Part shown: piece by piece, positions 24,247 through 34,356 of the stretch
Layout: each line of letters begins with the position of its first letter
Position numbering within the stretch: position 1 is the first letter of the stretch
NCBI GenBank assembly: GCA_963698565.1
Contig: CAVORH010000037.1
Span: forward strand, 1-64,000
Length of the DNA: 64,000 nucleotides
Reading direction: 5' to 3'
Source of the DNA: Sva-07 sp963698565
Lineage (GTDB): Bacteria > Actinomycetota > Acidimicrobiia > Acidimicrobiales > Ilumatobacteraceae
Program-made: the position numbers and the translations under genes
The notes under the pieces: generated by a model
Told to the model about the DNA's origin: nothing
Databases searched by the model: none
Seen by the model: only the letters and a program-made list of their open reading frames with translations

Positions 24247-24723
24247 TCAACCGGTCGACGCCTCCGAATCGTCGCTGCGCTGACACGATCCACCACCGGG
24301 CGTCGAGCCGGGTTCGCGGGCCTCGGCAACGGCTGCCCACAGATCGGTCGCGGTCATCGGGCCGAGGAACGTGGCCACGGCCACCCCGTCGGCATCGGCC
24401 ACCACGGTGGTCGGCACCGCGTCGATCGAGTACCGCTCGTGCACGTTCCGGCGGGATGAGTACTCGACCTCGACCACGGCGACGTCGTCACTGTCGAGGA
24501 CCTTCGCCTTGTCGAGCACGCTGTGACACACCGAACAGGTCGCCGAGGTGAACACGGCGACCAGCCAGGGTGCGTCCGGGCGATCGAAGTCACGACGATC
24601 CAGTTGCGTGGGTGTGGTGTATCGCCGCTGCGTCGGGGCGTCGGGCGTCCGGCGCCGACGGGCGACGACCGCCACCACGGCCACGACCGCCACGATCACC
24701 AGCGCGACGAGCAGACGTTCCAC
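24247..24723 (-). CDS. Membrane-anchored thioredoxin-like protein
   Basis: A 158-residue protein with an N-terminal helix (LLVALVIVAVVAVVAVVA) and a thioredoxin fold facing the outside or held at the membrane: VAVFTSATCSVCHSVLDKA places the redox pair at Cys63 and Cys66 (CSVC rather than CGPC), and DAVPTTVVAD supplies the cis-proline. It would exchange disulfides in envelope proteins. The GTG start at 24723 has TAGCCT 8 bases upstream, so it is expressed separately from the upstream DUF5719 gene. Confidence 0.88.
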   Translation of the reverse strand: MERLLVALVIVAVVAVVAVVARRRRTPDAPTQRRYTTPTQLDRRDFDRPDAPWLVAVFTSATCSVCHSVLDKAKVLDSDDVAVVEVEYSSRRNVHERYSIDAVPTTVVADADGVAVATFLGPMTATDLWAAVAEAREPGSTPGGGSCQRSDDSEASTG

Positions 24724-24731
24724 GGCGGTGC

Positions 24732-24737
24732 AGGCTA
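24732..24737 (-). promoter_or_regulatory. -10 element TAGCCT of the thioredoxin-like gene
   Basis: TAGCCT on the minus strand, 8 bases before the GTG at 24723. Confidence 0.5.
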
Positions 24738-24744
24738 CCGAGGC

Positions 24745-26202
24745 TCAGCGCGGGGCGAAGGGCAGGGCCCACGACCCGGACCGCCCATCGCGCCCCGACC
24801 CGCGCGACAGCGAACGTTCGACGAAGACACGAGTCGACGAGCCGACGATCAGTTCGCGGTTCAGCACATCGGGGTCGACGAGGTCGATCGTGAGCACACC
24901 ACCCGGGGCGATCGGGATGTCGGTCAGACTCGGTACCGCAGTGGGTCCGGCCGGCCCGACCGCCTGCACGGTGATCGTCCCCTCGGCGTTGTCGACGTTG
25001 TACACGACCAGCGCTGCCGGCGTCGGTTCGTCGGGCCCGATGCCGATGTGCCACTGGGAGGCCACGTAGCCGTCTTCGCGAGGCGGGGCGCCCATCACGA
25101 CCGATGTCGACACCGAGTCACCTGCGGGCCGCGTGAGGATCCGCTCGACGACCACCGACGGTTGGGCGAGCGTGGAGAACACCGACGCATGACGTCCCTC
25201 GGGCAAGGGAGTGGTCTCGGCAGCCTCGGCCGGATCGAAGATGACGACCTGATTGGCCGGCACGTCGATCGGTGGCGAATCGCCGTACGTCGAATCGAGC
25301 GGAAGGCCGAGGAACACCGCATCGACCTGCACATCGGTGTCGGTCGGGTTGTAGATCGCGAACGTCTCGGTGACGCCGTCGGCGACCTCTCCATCGGCGA
25401 ACCAGAACTGATCACGCAGTGCCGGAGCCGCGAGCGCCACCCCGTAGCCGAGGCGTCCTCCGCCCAGGTAGTGCTGCGCCCGAGCGGCGACGAGACGGCC
25501 ACGCTGGGCCTCCACTGCGACTGCGATCACCGGTTCGTCACGAGCGCCGAGCTCGGCGATCGGGATCAATCGGACCGATCGGGGCGGAACGGTGAATCCC
25601 TGGAACGCGGCCGGGGTCGATTCGCCGGCGAGCGTGGCGAAGCGCAGGTTGACGCTGGCGGTGTCGTCGTACGGATTGGTGAGGATCAATGTCTCCACGC
25701 TGCCGTCGACGGTGAACCCATCGGCGAAGTACCACTCGTCGGAGGTGTCGTTGGCACACGCCGCCACCGAATCACCCGCCGGGTGGAGTGCTCGCTGTTC
25801 GACGAATCCGGACCCACCCTCGATCTCGACGACCACGCTCGCGAACGGCGCAGTCGCATACGCACCGACGTCGATGGTGGTGCTCGACCACGGTTCGACC
25901 ACGAGCGGCTGCTCGGTCGCCACGCCATCGGGAGTGAGCACGCTGAAACGGCCGATGAGCTGTTCGTCCTCACGATTGGCGACGACCACCTCGCCGCCCA
26001 CGCCGTCCTCGCCACTGACCGGCACCCCGGGACAGAACCAGCTCCCCGTGAGTGCGTTGCTGTCGCTGACCGACGGCATCCAGGCCCCGGCCGGAGTCGT
26101 GAAGAACGCGTCCGGCTGCACGACGTCGTCACGGCCGACCGCGACGATGCCGGCCAAGCTCGCCGTCACCACCACGATCGCGGGAAGCGCCCGGCGGATC
26201 AC
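24745..26202 (-). CDS. DUF5719-type exported protein
   Basis: A 485-residue protein with an N-terminal signal or anchor (RRALPAIVVVTASLAGIVAVG) followed by repeated beta-rich stretches such as ETLILTNPYDDTASVNLRF, ETFAIYNPTDTDVQVDAVF and AALVVYNVDNAEGTITVQA. This pattern of short paired strands is that of DUF5719, an actinobacterial family of unknown function found next to large glycosyltransferases. Its ATG overlaps the stop of the GT2 gene by four bases (ATGA), so the two proteins are made together and probably act together outside the membrane. Confidence 0.8.
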   Translation of the reverse strand: MIRRALPAIVVVTASLAGIVAVGRDDVVQPDAFFTTPAGAWMPSVSDSNALTGSWFCPGVPVSGEDGVGGEVVVANREDEQLIGRFSVLTPDGVATEQPLVVEPWSSTTIDVGAYATAPFASVVVEIEGGSGFVEQRALHPAGDSVAACANDTSDEWYFADGFTVDGSVETLILTNPYDDTASVNLRFATLAGESTPAAFQGFTVPPRSVRLIPIAELGARDEPVIAVAVEAQRGRLVAARAQHYLGGGRLGYGVALAAPALRDQFWFADGEVADGVTETFAIYNPTDTDVQVDAVFLGLPLDSTYGDSPPIDVPANQVVIFDPAEAAETTPLPEGRHASVFSTLAQPSVVVERILTRPAGDSVSTSVVMGAPPREDGYVASQWHIGIGPDEPTPAALVVYNVDNAEGTITVQAVGPAGPTAVPSLTDIPIAPGGVLTIDLVDPDVLNRELIVGSSTRVFVERSLSRGSGRDGRSGSWALPFAPR

Positions 26203-29200
26203 GAGCCGACCTCGTTCGTGTCGACGAGCCGGTCACCGTCACCGTCAGCGTCAGCGTCACCGTCGACGTCGACGTGGCCGGCGACGAGTGGGTCGACGGG
26301 CCGCTCTGCGGTGAGGTCGATCAGCGTCTCGCCGCTCGTTCCCGGCCCGACGCGCCTCGACACCGGGAGCTGGATCTTCGACACGACGACCAGCGCCAGG
26401 ATCCAGAACAGCGACTGCAGCGCCACCAGGAGCAGGCGGGACGCGGGCGAGTCGTAGCGGATCTGAGCGGTGCCGGCGACCGACACGTCGAACGCCGTGG
26501 TCTCGCCGAACGCGCGCCGAGCGGGAATCGACTCCCCGTCGACCGCCAACGACCAGTTCTCGTCGAACGGCACCGCGAGATGGACGACGCCCGGCGTCAC
26601 CTCGTCGACGAACGTGTCGAACTGGTCGAGGCCGGGGAACAGCGCGACCGGATCGCCGAGATCCGACCGGACCAACACGTCGGAACCCGCGGCGGACGTC
26701 GCTTCGGCAGCCGCACCCTCGAGCAGCGCTGCCGTCGGCAGCCACGCCCGGTTCTCGAAGACCTCGATGGTGGGCAGGCGCGGCTCGCGCGCGACCAGAT
26801 CGAGCTGATCCTCCAACGACGGCACGAGTCCGACCGGGAGCGGAAGCGGGTCGTTCACCGTCGACACCACGCCGTCGAACTCCGGCACGACGATGTAGCG
26901 GATGCCGAGCGGTGAGAGCAGCCTGCCGGCGCGCAGCGTCGAGGATGCCGCCATCTCGTCCAAGGCCGTCGTGACGAGGTCGGCGGCGTTGTTCGGCGGC
27001 GGCGCCCAACGATCACGAGCGTCGAGTGGATCGTCGCCGATGATCGCCCACGACACGCCGTCGCGGTACTCGGTGGACGGCACCGGGAGGATGCGGGCAT
27101 CGCCGATCAGCAGCACGTTGTAGCCACCCGAGGCGTCGGGGGTGGGCAACGACGCATCGACGAGGCGGGCGAGCGGTGTCGTCGGTGTCTGGAACGACCC
27201 GTTGGGGAGCGCCGCGACACCGGGGAAGATGCCGATCACGACGGCAACGCTGGCGAGGATGCCCAGCGGCTGCTTCCACCCGAACGACGCATCGCGGACG
27301 TCGAGATCGAACGCCGCCAGGGCCGCTGCGGCGGCGATGGCAGTGCCGAGTGCAACGGGCACGAGCAGCACGCCGGCCTGCGGAGCGGCGATCGGGAGTT
27401 CACCGCGATCGCCGAGCACGGCCAGGGCTCCGAAGACGACGACGAGCAGACCGGCGCGAACAGCCCAGGTCAGGCGCCACGCACGCGCCATCAGCAGCGC
27501 CGCGACAACCGGTAGGTACAGCGCCAGCGACAGCGCTGCGAAGTCGGTCCGCCCGATCTCGAACGATGCCAGCGTCAGCAGCCCGAGGCCCGGGTCGCCG
27601 ATGGGCGATGCACCGACCAGGTCCTCCCACGACCACGTGACGATCCACGGCAGGTTCAAGATGGCGGCGACAGCCGTTGCGGCCACGCTGGTGACGAAGA
27701 ACCACATCGCCGTCATCGTCGATGCCCGGGCGAGCAGGGTTCCGAGTGCGAGCACCGCCCCCAGCGCGACCGCCAGGGGCAGGCTGATCGGAGCGAACGC
27801 TGCGGCGATCGCGAGCAGGATGCCGAGCGCCACGATCCGGCGCGCCCGTTCGAGCGTGGTGAGATCGACCAGCCCGTCGGCCACGTCGAGGTCGGCGACG
27901 TGCGGGTCGGCGGTCGCGATACCGGCGGCCCGCGCCGACAGGTGTACGAACCAGGGAACGAACGCGTACACGACGAGGACGGTCAGACGACCCGACGACA
28001 TCGCCCCACTGACGAGCGGGGTGGCGGCGTACACGAGCAGCGCAGCCACCTGCGCACGCGTCGACGGGAACACGGTCGCCAACTTCCACGCACCGGCGGC
28101 ACCGACGATGACCAGTCCCAGGACGAACAGGGTCTGCAACATGCCCATGTGGAACAGGGTGAGGACCGAGAGGGCCGACAGCGTGGCCCACCCGGTCGGA
28201 TTCGCCGAGGTGGCGCCCGCTCCGTCGGGATTCCATCCGGACATGTAGGTGTCGAGCAACAGTCGCGGGCTCGAGGGGAACGGGAGGAATTCGCCGACCG
28301 GAGGGATTCCGCTCTCGAAGAACGACCGGGCGCCGATCACGACACCGACGATGACGGCGATCCAGGCGAGAACCGGCGCCGTCGTGCTCTGACGCCAGCG
28401 ACGGACCTGGGCGTCGGATCCGACATAGGTCGCGGTCTCCCGGCTGCGCAGATACGAGTTGAGGCGGGCGCTCCCCCGTTCCTGGAGGCTGTAGACCTCG
28501 CGCTCGGGGACCAGTCGACACGGCTTGACCTCGCGACGACGCGCCAGCAGGGACGGAGTGCGAGGAACGAGGCCGATCAGTGCACCGAGCGACGCCCACG
28601 CCTGCCCGAACCGACCCGTGAACAGGCCGACGACCAACTCGGTGAGCGTCAGCGCCACCATCTCGAACGACCGCACCGGCAGTCGAGCGGCACCGGTGAG
28701 CGTGGCGACCGACCGCATGCGGTGGCGTGCCTGCAGCCGGCCATGACGCAGGTCGGGACGACGATCGACGAGACGACCCCGGTGGCGCACGCGGGCCGAC
28801 GGCGCAACGACCACGCGGGCGCCGCTGTGGTGGACGCGCCAGCAGAACTCCACGTCCTCGCCATGGAAGTCGATCGCCGGATCGAATCCTCCGAGCGTAC
28901 GGAACAGGTCGGCGCGAACCAGGAAAAACGCCGATGGCAGGACGAAGACGTCTCGCACACCATCGTGTTGCTCTTGATCGGCCTCACCGGGCTCGACCAC
29001 CGGGTCGATCTCGCCGAAGCGATCCATCCCGAGACCGACGGCCTGGAGCACGGCCGGATCGTCCCAGTCGACGTACTTCGGGCCGACCGCTCCGGCATTG
29101 GACCGGTAGAGCTCCTCGACCATCAGCCGAAGTGCATCGGGGTCCGGAGCGATGTCGTCGTGACAGATGAGGAACATCCCATTGTCGCCTTCGACCAGCC

Positions 29201-29453
29201 GCAGCACCTCGTTCACCGTCGCTGCGAAACCGACGTTGGTGCCGATCGTCCGGACGAACGCCTGCGGCAACTGTTGGTGGATCCGTTGATCGAGCGCCGG
29301 ATCGGCGTTCTCGCCGGCAACGAGGAACAGCGTGCGGAGGTTGGGGTAGTCCTGAGCCGCCAGCGCGGCGAGGCTCACGTCGAACCATGGCCCAGGATCG
29401 TGGACGACGACGACCGCAACGACGGGCGGGGCTTGTTGGGACTCCGATTCCAC
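26199..29453 (-). CDS. Giant GT2 glycosyltransferase with membrane and extracellular domains
   Basis: A 1084-residue protein in three parts. Residues 1-300 are a family 2 glycosyltransferase: VVAVVVVHDPGPWFDVSLAALAAQDYPNL, the metal-binding HDDIAPD, and the acceptor-side GEDVEFCWRVH. About residues 370-780 hold roughly a dozen membrane segments. The remainder is extracytoplasmic and beta-rich, closing with one more helix (LLLVALQSLFWILALVVVSK) and an Asp-rich tail. Such proteins extend or export surface polysaccharide in actinobacteria, but donor and acceptor cannot be read here. The GTG start has TAGCCT 9 bases upstream, and the stop overlaps DUF5719. Confidence 0.88.
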   Translation of the reverse strand: MESESQQAPPVVAVVVVHDPGPWFDVSLAALAAQDYPNLRTLFLVAGENADPALDQRIHQQLPQAFVRTIGTNVGFAATVNEVLRLVEGDNGMFLICHDDIAPDPDALRLMVEELYRSNAGAVGPKYVDWDDPAVLQAVGLGMDRFGEIDPVVEPGEADQEQHDGVRDVFVLPSAFFLVRADLFRTLGGFDPAIDFHGEDVEFCWRVHHSGARVVVAPSARVRHRGRLVDRRPDLRHGRLQARHRMRSVATLTGAARLPVRSFEMVALTLTELVVGLFTGRFGQAWASLGALIGLVPRTPSLLARRREVKPCRLVPEREVYSLQERGSARLNSYLRSRETATYVGSDAQVRRWRQSTTAPVLAWIAVIVGVVIGARSFFESGIPPVGEFLPFPSSPRLLLDTYMSGWNPDGAGATSANPTGWATLSALSVLTLFHMGMLQTLFVLGLVIVGAAGAWKLATVFPSTRAQVAALLVYAATPLVSGAMSSGRLTVLVVYAFVPWFVHLSARAAGIATADPHVADLDVADGLVDLTTLERARRIVALGILLAIAAAFAPISLPLAVALGAVLALGTLLARASTMTAMWFFVTSVAATAVAAILNLPWIVTWSWEDLVGASPIGDPGLGLLTLASFEIGRTDFAALSLALYLPVVAALLMARAWRLTWAVRAGLLVVVFGALAVLGDRGELPIAAPQAGVLLVPVALGTAIAAAAALAAFDLDVRDASFGWKQPLGILASVAVVIGIFPGVAALPNGSFQTPTTPLARLVDASLPTPDASGGYNVLLIGDARILPVPSTEYRDGVSWAIIGDDPLDARDRWAPPPNNAADLVTTALDEMAASSTLRAGRLLSPLGIRYIVVPEFDGVVSTVNDPLPLPVGLVPSLEDQLDLVAREPRLPTIEVFENRAWLPTAALLEGAAAEATSAAGSDVLVRSDLGDPVALFPGLDQFDTFVDEVTPGVVHLAVPFDENWSLAVDGESIPARRAFGETTAFDVSVAGTAQIRYDSPASRLLLVALQSLFWILALVVVSKIQLPVSRRVGPGTSGETLIDLTAERPVDPLVAGHVDVDGDADADGDGDRLVDTNEVGS

Positions 29454-29462
29454 GATGGAGCG

Positions 29463-29468
29463 AGGCTA
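29463..29468 (-). promoter_or_regulatory. -10 element TAGCCT of the GT2 gene
   Basis: TAGCCT on the minus strand, 9 bases before the GTG at 29453; divergent from the element at 29483 only 14 bases away. Confidence 0.5.
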
Positions 29469-29482
29469 GCGACACCGATCGG

Positions 29483-29488
29483 TAACAT
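29483..29488 (+). promoter_or_regulatory. -10 element TAACAT of the 72-residue protein gene
   Basis: TAACAT 6 bases before ATG 29495, within the nonamer CGGTAACAT that is repeated before the flippase gene. Confidence 0.5.
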
Positions 29489-29494
29489 TCCGTC

Positions 29495-29713
29495 ATGGCG
29501 CTCTGGACCCGATTCGACCCCACCAGCGTCGATCTGACCGACTTCGACGTCGCCGACATCGTCCGGAGCACCGTCGATGCGACCGGTGCGGTGCGCGATC
29601 GCACCGTCGAACTCGCCAAGGATGCGACCTATGTCACCGTTGGACTGGGCTTGTTGAGTTTCCAGCGGGCGCAAGTGCGCCGACGCGAGATCGAGCGAGC
29701 TCTACGCCGCTGA
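29495..29713 (+). CDS. Small hypothetical protein, 72 residues
   Basis: Not recognised. It begins MALWTRFDPTSVDLTDFDVA and has an acidic N-terminal half, one moderately hydrophobic stretch (DATYVTVGLGLLSFQRAQV) and a basic C-terminus ending RRREIERALRR, which could lie along a membrane. A close TAACAT -10 and codon usage like its neighbours support a real gene. It is followed by the flippase gene, which has its own promoter. Confidence 0.6.
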   Translation: MALWTRFDPTSVDLTDFDVADIVRSTVDATGAVRDRTVELAKDATYVTVGLGLLSFQRAQVRRREIERALRR

Positions 29714-29764
29714 CGACGCAGGCGCGCCCCTCGGTGATGCCAGCGAGGTCGATTCCGCCAGCGG

Positions 29765-29770
29765 TAACAT
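29765..29770 (+). promoter_or_regulatory. -10 element TAACAT of the flippase gene
   Basis: TAACAT 9 bases before GTG 29780; the nonamer CGGTAACAT is identical to that at 29480-29488, suggesting shared control. Confidence 0.5.
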
Positions 29771-29779
29771 CGGCTCCTC

Positions 29780-31105
29780 GTGTCGTCGACCCCAACCAGC
29801 GCGCAGGCGCGCCTCCCCGTGCCCGAGGGCACGATCCCCGTCGGCATCTCGTTGCTGATCGCAGGCTTCGCGACCTACGCGTTCTTCAAGGTCGGTACCG
29901 TCGCCGTCGGCGGTGCAGACGCGTTCGCACCGATCGCCTCGATGTGGTTCGCCGTGTTCGCGCTGGCGCCAGGCTTCTTCCTGCCCCTCGAACAGGAACT
30001 CGGCCGAGCGCTCTCTCACCGGCGAGCGATCGGTGACGGCGGCCGCCCGGTCGTCCGCAAGGTCGTCGGTCTCGGCGCCATCCTGGTCGCCGTCGTCACG
30101 CTGTGCATCCTTGCGCTCAGCCCACTGATCGCCACCTCGTACTTCGACGGCGACTGGTTCATGGTCGTGGCGTTGATCGCCGCCTTCGCCGCCTACGCAC
30201 CAGCGCACATGGCACGCGGCGTGTGTTCCGGCAGCGGTCGATTCCGCGAGTACGCCGTGATCATGGGCTCCGACGGGATCGTGCGGATCGTGCTGTGCGT
30301 CGCACTCGCCGTCCTCGGGGTGAGCGCAGTCGGGGCCTACGGAATGGCGATCGCCATCTCGCCGCTGTTCGCCGTTGGCTACGTGTACCAGCGAAAGGGC
30401 CTTCGCACCGATCCGGGTCCGCCGGCCGAGCTCCGCGAGGTCACGCCGAACCTCGGCTGGCTGTTGATCGGTTCGGTCTGCGCGGCGACCCTGTTGAACG
30501 CAGGCCCGATCGCGGCGAGCCTCCTCGCTCCCGCCGGCTCCGACGAACTGATCACGGCGTTCTCGTACGGTGTGCTGCTGTCGCGCATCCCGCTGTTCCT
30601 GTTCCAGGCCGTCCAGGCCGCGCTGCTACCACGCCTGAGCCAGCAGGCGGCACGAGGGGAGTTCTCCGAGTTCCGCTCCGGGCTGCGGCGCCTGATGGTC
30701 GTCGTGCTGGCCGTCGGACTGGCGGGCACGATCGGTGCGTTCGTCCTCGGCCCCTGGGCGCTGCAGCTCGTGTACGACGTCGACCTCAGCGGACGCACGC
30801 TCGCGATGCTGTCGCTGAGCAGCGCTGTCTACATGCTGGCGCTGGCGACGGCTCAGGCGGTCATCGCACTGCAGGGCCATGCGCTCGTCGCGCTCGGCTG
30901 GGTGGCCGGGGTGATCACGTTCGTGCTCGGCACCTGGCTGTCGGGCGACGAGGTGTTCCGACGGATCGAGATCGGCCTCGTCGTGTCGTCGATCGCTGCG
31001 CTGATCGCGTTCGCCCTGGCACTGCGCCACCGACTCCGCGTGGGCGCCGTTCCGAGCCAGTCGTCGATGATGGAAGCGATCACCGACATGCCCTTCGAGA
31101 CCTGA
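29780..31105 (+). CDS. Polysaccharide flippase-like membrane protein (MATE/MOP fold)
   Basis: A 441-residue protein with about twelve to fourteen hydrophobic segments, among them VGISLLIAGFATYAFFKVG near the start and IEIGLVVSSIAALIAFALAL near the end. The arrangement and position match lipid-linked polysaccharide exporters of the Wzx/MurJ superfamily, which move undecaprenyl-linked repeat units across the membrane. It lies in the glycan cluster and converges on gmd. The GTG start is supported by TAACAT 9 bases upstream. No single residue proves flippase activity. Confidence 0.8.
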   Translation: MSSTPTSAQARLPVPEGTIPVGISLLIAGFATYAFFKVGTVAVGGADAFAPIASMWFAVFALAPGFFLPLEQELGRALSHRRAIGDGGRPVVRKVVGLGAILVAVVTLCILALSPLIATSYFDGDWFMVVALIAAFAAYAPAHMARGVCSGSGRFREYAVIMGSDGIVRIVLCVALAVLGVSAVGAYGMAIAISPLFAVGYVYQRKGLRTDPGPPAELREVTPNLGWLLIGSVCAATLLNAGPIAASLLAPAGSDELITAFSYGVLLSRIPLFLFQAVQAALLPRLSQQAARGEFSEFRSGLRRLMVVVLAVGLAGTIGAFVLGPWALQLVYDVDLSGRTLAMLSLSSAVYMLALATAQAVIALQGHALVALGWVAGVITFVLGTWLSGDEVFRRIEIGLVVSSIAALIAFALALRHRLRVGAVPSQSSMMEAITDMPFET

Positions 31106-31114
31106 GCCGAGCGC

Positions 31115-31136
31115 CACCGGTACCGCAGTGCCGGTG
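31115..31136. terminator. Short hairpin between convergent flippase and gmd genes
   Basis: CACCGG and CCGGTG pair across a 10-base loop, 10 bases after the flippase stop. Too short to be confident. Confidence 0.35.
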
Positions 31137-31150
31137 CGGTGTGCTCCCGA

Positions 31151-32149
31151 TCAGCCGGGGATGGGGATGCCGGCTTTGGCGGCTTCGCGCTCGAGGTCGT
31201 GGGCAACCATCATCTTGACCAACGCGGGGAAGTCGACCTCGGGTTCCCAGCCGAGTCTGGTGCGTGCCTTGGTGGCATCACCGATCAACAGATCGACCTC
31301 GGCGGGACGCAGGAACTTCGGGTCCTGACGCACGTAGTCGGCCCAGTTGTCGATCCCCACCTCGCCGAACGCGCGCCGCACCAGGTCCTCGATCGAATGG
31401 GTCTGACCCGTTGCCAACACGTAGTCGTCGGGCTCGTCCTGCTGCAGCATCAACCACATGCCCTTGACGTAGTCGCCCGCATACCCCCAGTCACGCTTCG
31501 AGTCGAGGTTTCCCAACACGACTTCGTCCTGCAGCCCCAACTTGATCCGCGCTGCGGCGTTGGTCACCTTGCGTGTCACGAACTCCAGACCCCGCCGCGG
31601 GCCCTCGTGGTTGAACAGGATCCCCGAGCTGGCGTGCATCCCGTACGACTCGCGGTAGTTCACCACGATGTCGTGACCGAAGACCTTCGCACACCCGTAC
31701 GGCGAGCGGGGATGGAACGGCGTCAACTCGGTCTGCGGTGTCTCACGCACCTGCCCGAACATCTCGCTGGACGACGCCTGATAGAAGCGGATCGGATTGT
31801 TCTGCGCGCCGCCCACCATCCGCACCGCCTCCAACATCCTGAGCACGCCCAACCCGGTGATGTTCGCCGTCAGCTCCGCCTGACTGAAGCTCAACGCCAC
31901 GAAGCTGATCGCCCCGAGGTTGTACACCTCGTCCGGTTGACACGCCTCCATCGCCCCCACGATCGACGGCAGATCCGCCAGATCACCACTGACGAGTTCG
32001 ACGAACGGCAACTCCTGCTGCAGTGCCTCCACCCGCGGATTGTTCTGGCCCTTCACCATCCCGAACACGTGATAACCCTGCGAGTGCAGGAACTCCGCCA
32101 AGTGCTGACCATCCTGGCCAGTGATACCGGTGACAAACGCAGTGGGCAT
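31151..32149 (-). CDS. gmd: GDP-mannose 4,6-dehydratase
   Basis: Converts GDP-mannose to GDP-4-keto-6-deoxymannose, the precursor of GDP-fucose and GDP-rhamnose. The 332-residue protein has the NADP loop TGITGQDGQHLAEFL, the catalytic Ser in YQASSSEMFG, and YGCAKVFGHDIVVNYRESYG (YxxxK). ATG 32149 is chosen over the upstream frame to 32239 because it opens MPTAFVTGITGQDG and TAGACT lies 10 bases before it. Together with fcl at 40825 it completes GDP-L-fucose synthesis. Confidence 0.96.
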   Translation of the reverse strand: MPTAFVTGITGQDGQHLAEFLHSQGYHVFGMVKGQNNPRVEALQQELPFVELVSGDLADLPSIVGAMEACQPDEVYNLGAISFVALSFSQAELTANITGLGVLRMLEAVRMVGGAQNNPIRFYQASSSEMFGQVRETPQTELTPFHPRSPYGCAKVFGHDIVVNYRESYGMHASSGILFNHEGPRRGLEFVTRKVTNAAARIKLGLQDEVVLGNLDSKRDWGYAGDYVKGMWLMLQQDEPDDYVLATGQTHSIEDLVRRAFGEVGIDNWADYVRQDPKFLRPAEVDLLIGDATKARTRLGWEPEVDFPALVKMMVAHDLEREAAKAGIPIPG

Positions 32150-32159
32150 AAGGCTCGCA

Positions 32160-32165
32160 AGTCTA
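32160..32165 (-). promoter_or_regulatory. -10 element TAGACT of gmd
   Basis: TAGACT on the minus strand, 10 bases before ATG 32149. Confidence 0.5.
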
Positions 32166-32221
32166 GGACCCGGACCGCCGCTCCCCGCCCACCTGGTCGC
32201 ACCGCCGCTCCTTGCGGCCGA

Positions 32222-32227
32222 TACGAT
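32222..32227 (+). promoter_or_regulatory. Likely -10 (TACGAT) of the GT4-fbiA unit
   Basis: TACGAT lies 39 bases before the GT4 start at 32267 but 10 bases before an ATG at 32238 that opens a 12-codon frame (MQTVRRRTTRCH). That frame ends at 32276, overlapping the GT4 start, so it may act as a short leader. Confidence 0.4.
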
Positions 32228-32266
32228 CCGCGCAATCATGCAGACCGTGCGCCGCCGGACGACCCG

Positions 32267-33357
32267 GTGTCACTGACCGTCGCCATCGACGCAGGGCCGA
32301 CGCACGGTGCGCGCACGGGGATCGGCAACGCCGTCGATTGGACCATCGCGGCGCTCGGCGAGCGCGACGGCCTGACGCTACGACCGTATGTGACGAGCAT
32401 GCGGGCCAAGGTGCGCCCGCCACAGCGGCGCCTGCCGATTCCCGCTGCCGCGGCGCTGCGGGTCTGGGCGCACCGTTCCCCGCCGGTCGATCGGTGGCTG
32501 GGCCGGCCCGAGCTCGTCCACGGAACCAACTACGTCGTCCCGCCGACGCGTTGTCCGCGCCTCGTGTCGGTGTACGACTGCTGGTTCCTCGACCATCCCA
32601 CCGACGCGGTCGCCGACGTCCGACGCGCCGGCGCCGTCCTGCGACGAGCGGTCGCCGACGGCGCCCACGTGGTCACCAGCTCGGATGCGACCACTCGCCG
32701 AGCCCGGGAGGTGCTCGCCACCGACCGCATCCACACCGTGCTGCTCGGCCCCCCGCCGCCGGTCGTCGCTCCGACCGATCCGCCCGCAGGACTGCCCGAC
32801 CTGAGCAGCGCCCCGTTCGTCCTGGCGATCGGCACGCTCGAACGACGGAAGAACCTTCCCACGCTCGTTGCGGCATTCGCGCGGCTCGCTCGTGAGCACG
32901 GAAGCGTTCGCCTCGTGATGGCGGGTGCCGTCGGCAACGACGCCGGCGCCGTCGACCGCGCGATCGGACGGCTCGATGATGCGATCGCCGCCCGGGTCAT
33001 CCGCACCGGCACCGTCGACGGCGCCACGAAGCAATGGTTGGTCGCCAACGCGCGGGCCCTCGCGTACCCGTCGCTCGACGAGGGGTTCGGATTCCCGATT
33101 CTCGAGGCGCAACAGCTCGGCACGCCGGTCGTGGCGAGCACGGCCGGGTCGATCCCGCAGATCGCCGGCGCTGCCGCCCTGCTCAGCCCACCTCTCGACG
33201 CCGAAGCGCTCGCCGCCAACCTGTACTGGGTCGTCACCAACGACGAGATGCACGCCAAGTTGGTCCGCCGAGGACACAACAACGTCGCCCGGTTCTCGTG
33301 GGCGAACACGGCATCGCAGCTCCACGATCTCTACGTCGGCCTGGCGGAGGCGTCCGA

Positions 33358-33361
<4 letters not shown>
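32267..33361 (+). CDS. Family 4 glycosyltransferase
   Basis: A 364-residue GT4 (GT-B fold) enzyme that would add a sugar from a nucleotide donor to a lipid-linked acceptor on the cytoplasmic side. Visible are VAIDAGPTHGARTGIGN at the N-terminus, the hinge LAIGTLERRKNLPTLVAAFARL, and the donor-site motif YPSLDEGFGFPILEAQQLGTPVV with its E-x7-E. The GTG at 32267 is the only start that gives this N-terminus. Its stop overlaps the fbiA start (GTGA), coupling a glycan gene to cofactor F420 synthesis. Confidence 0.9.
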
Positions 33362-34350
<989 letters not shown>

Positions 34351-34356
34351 ACGACC

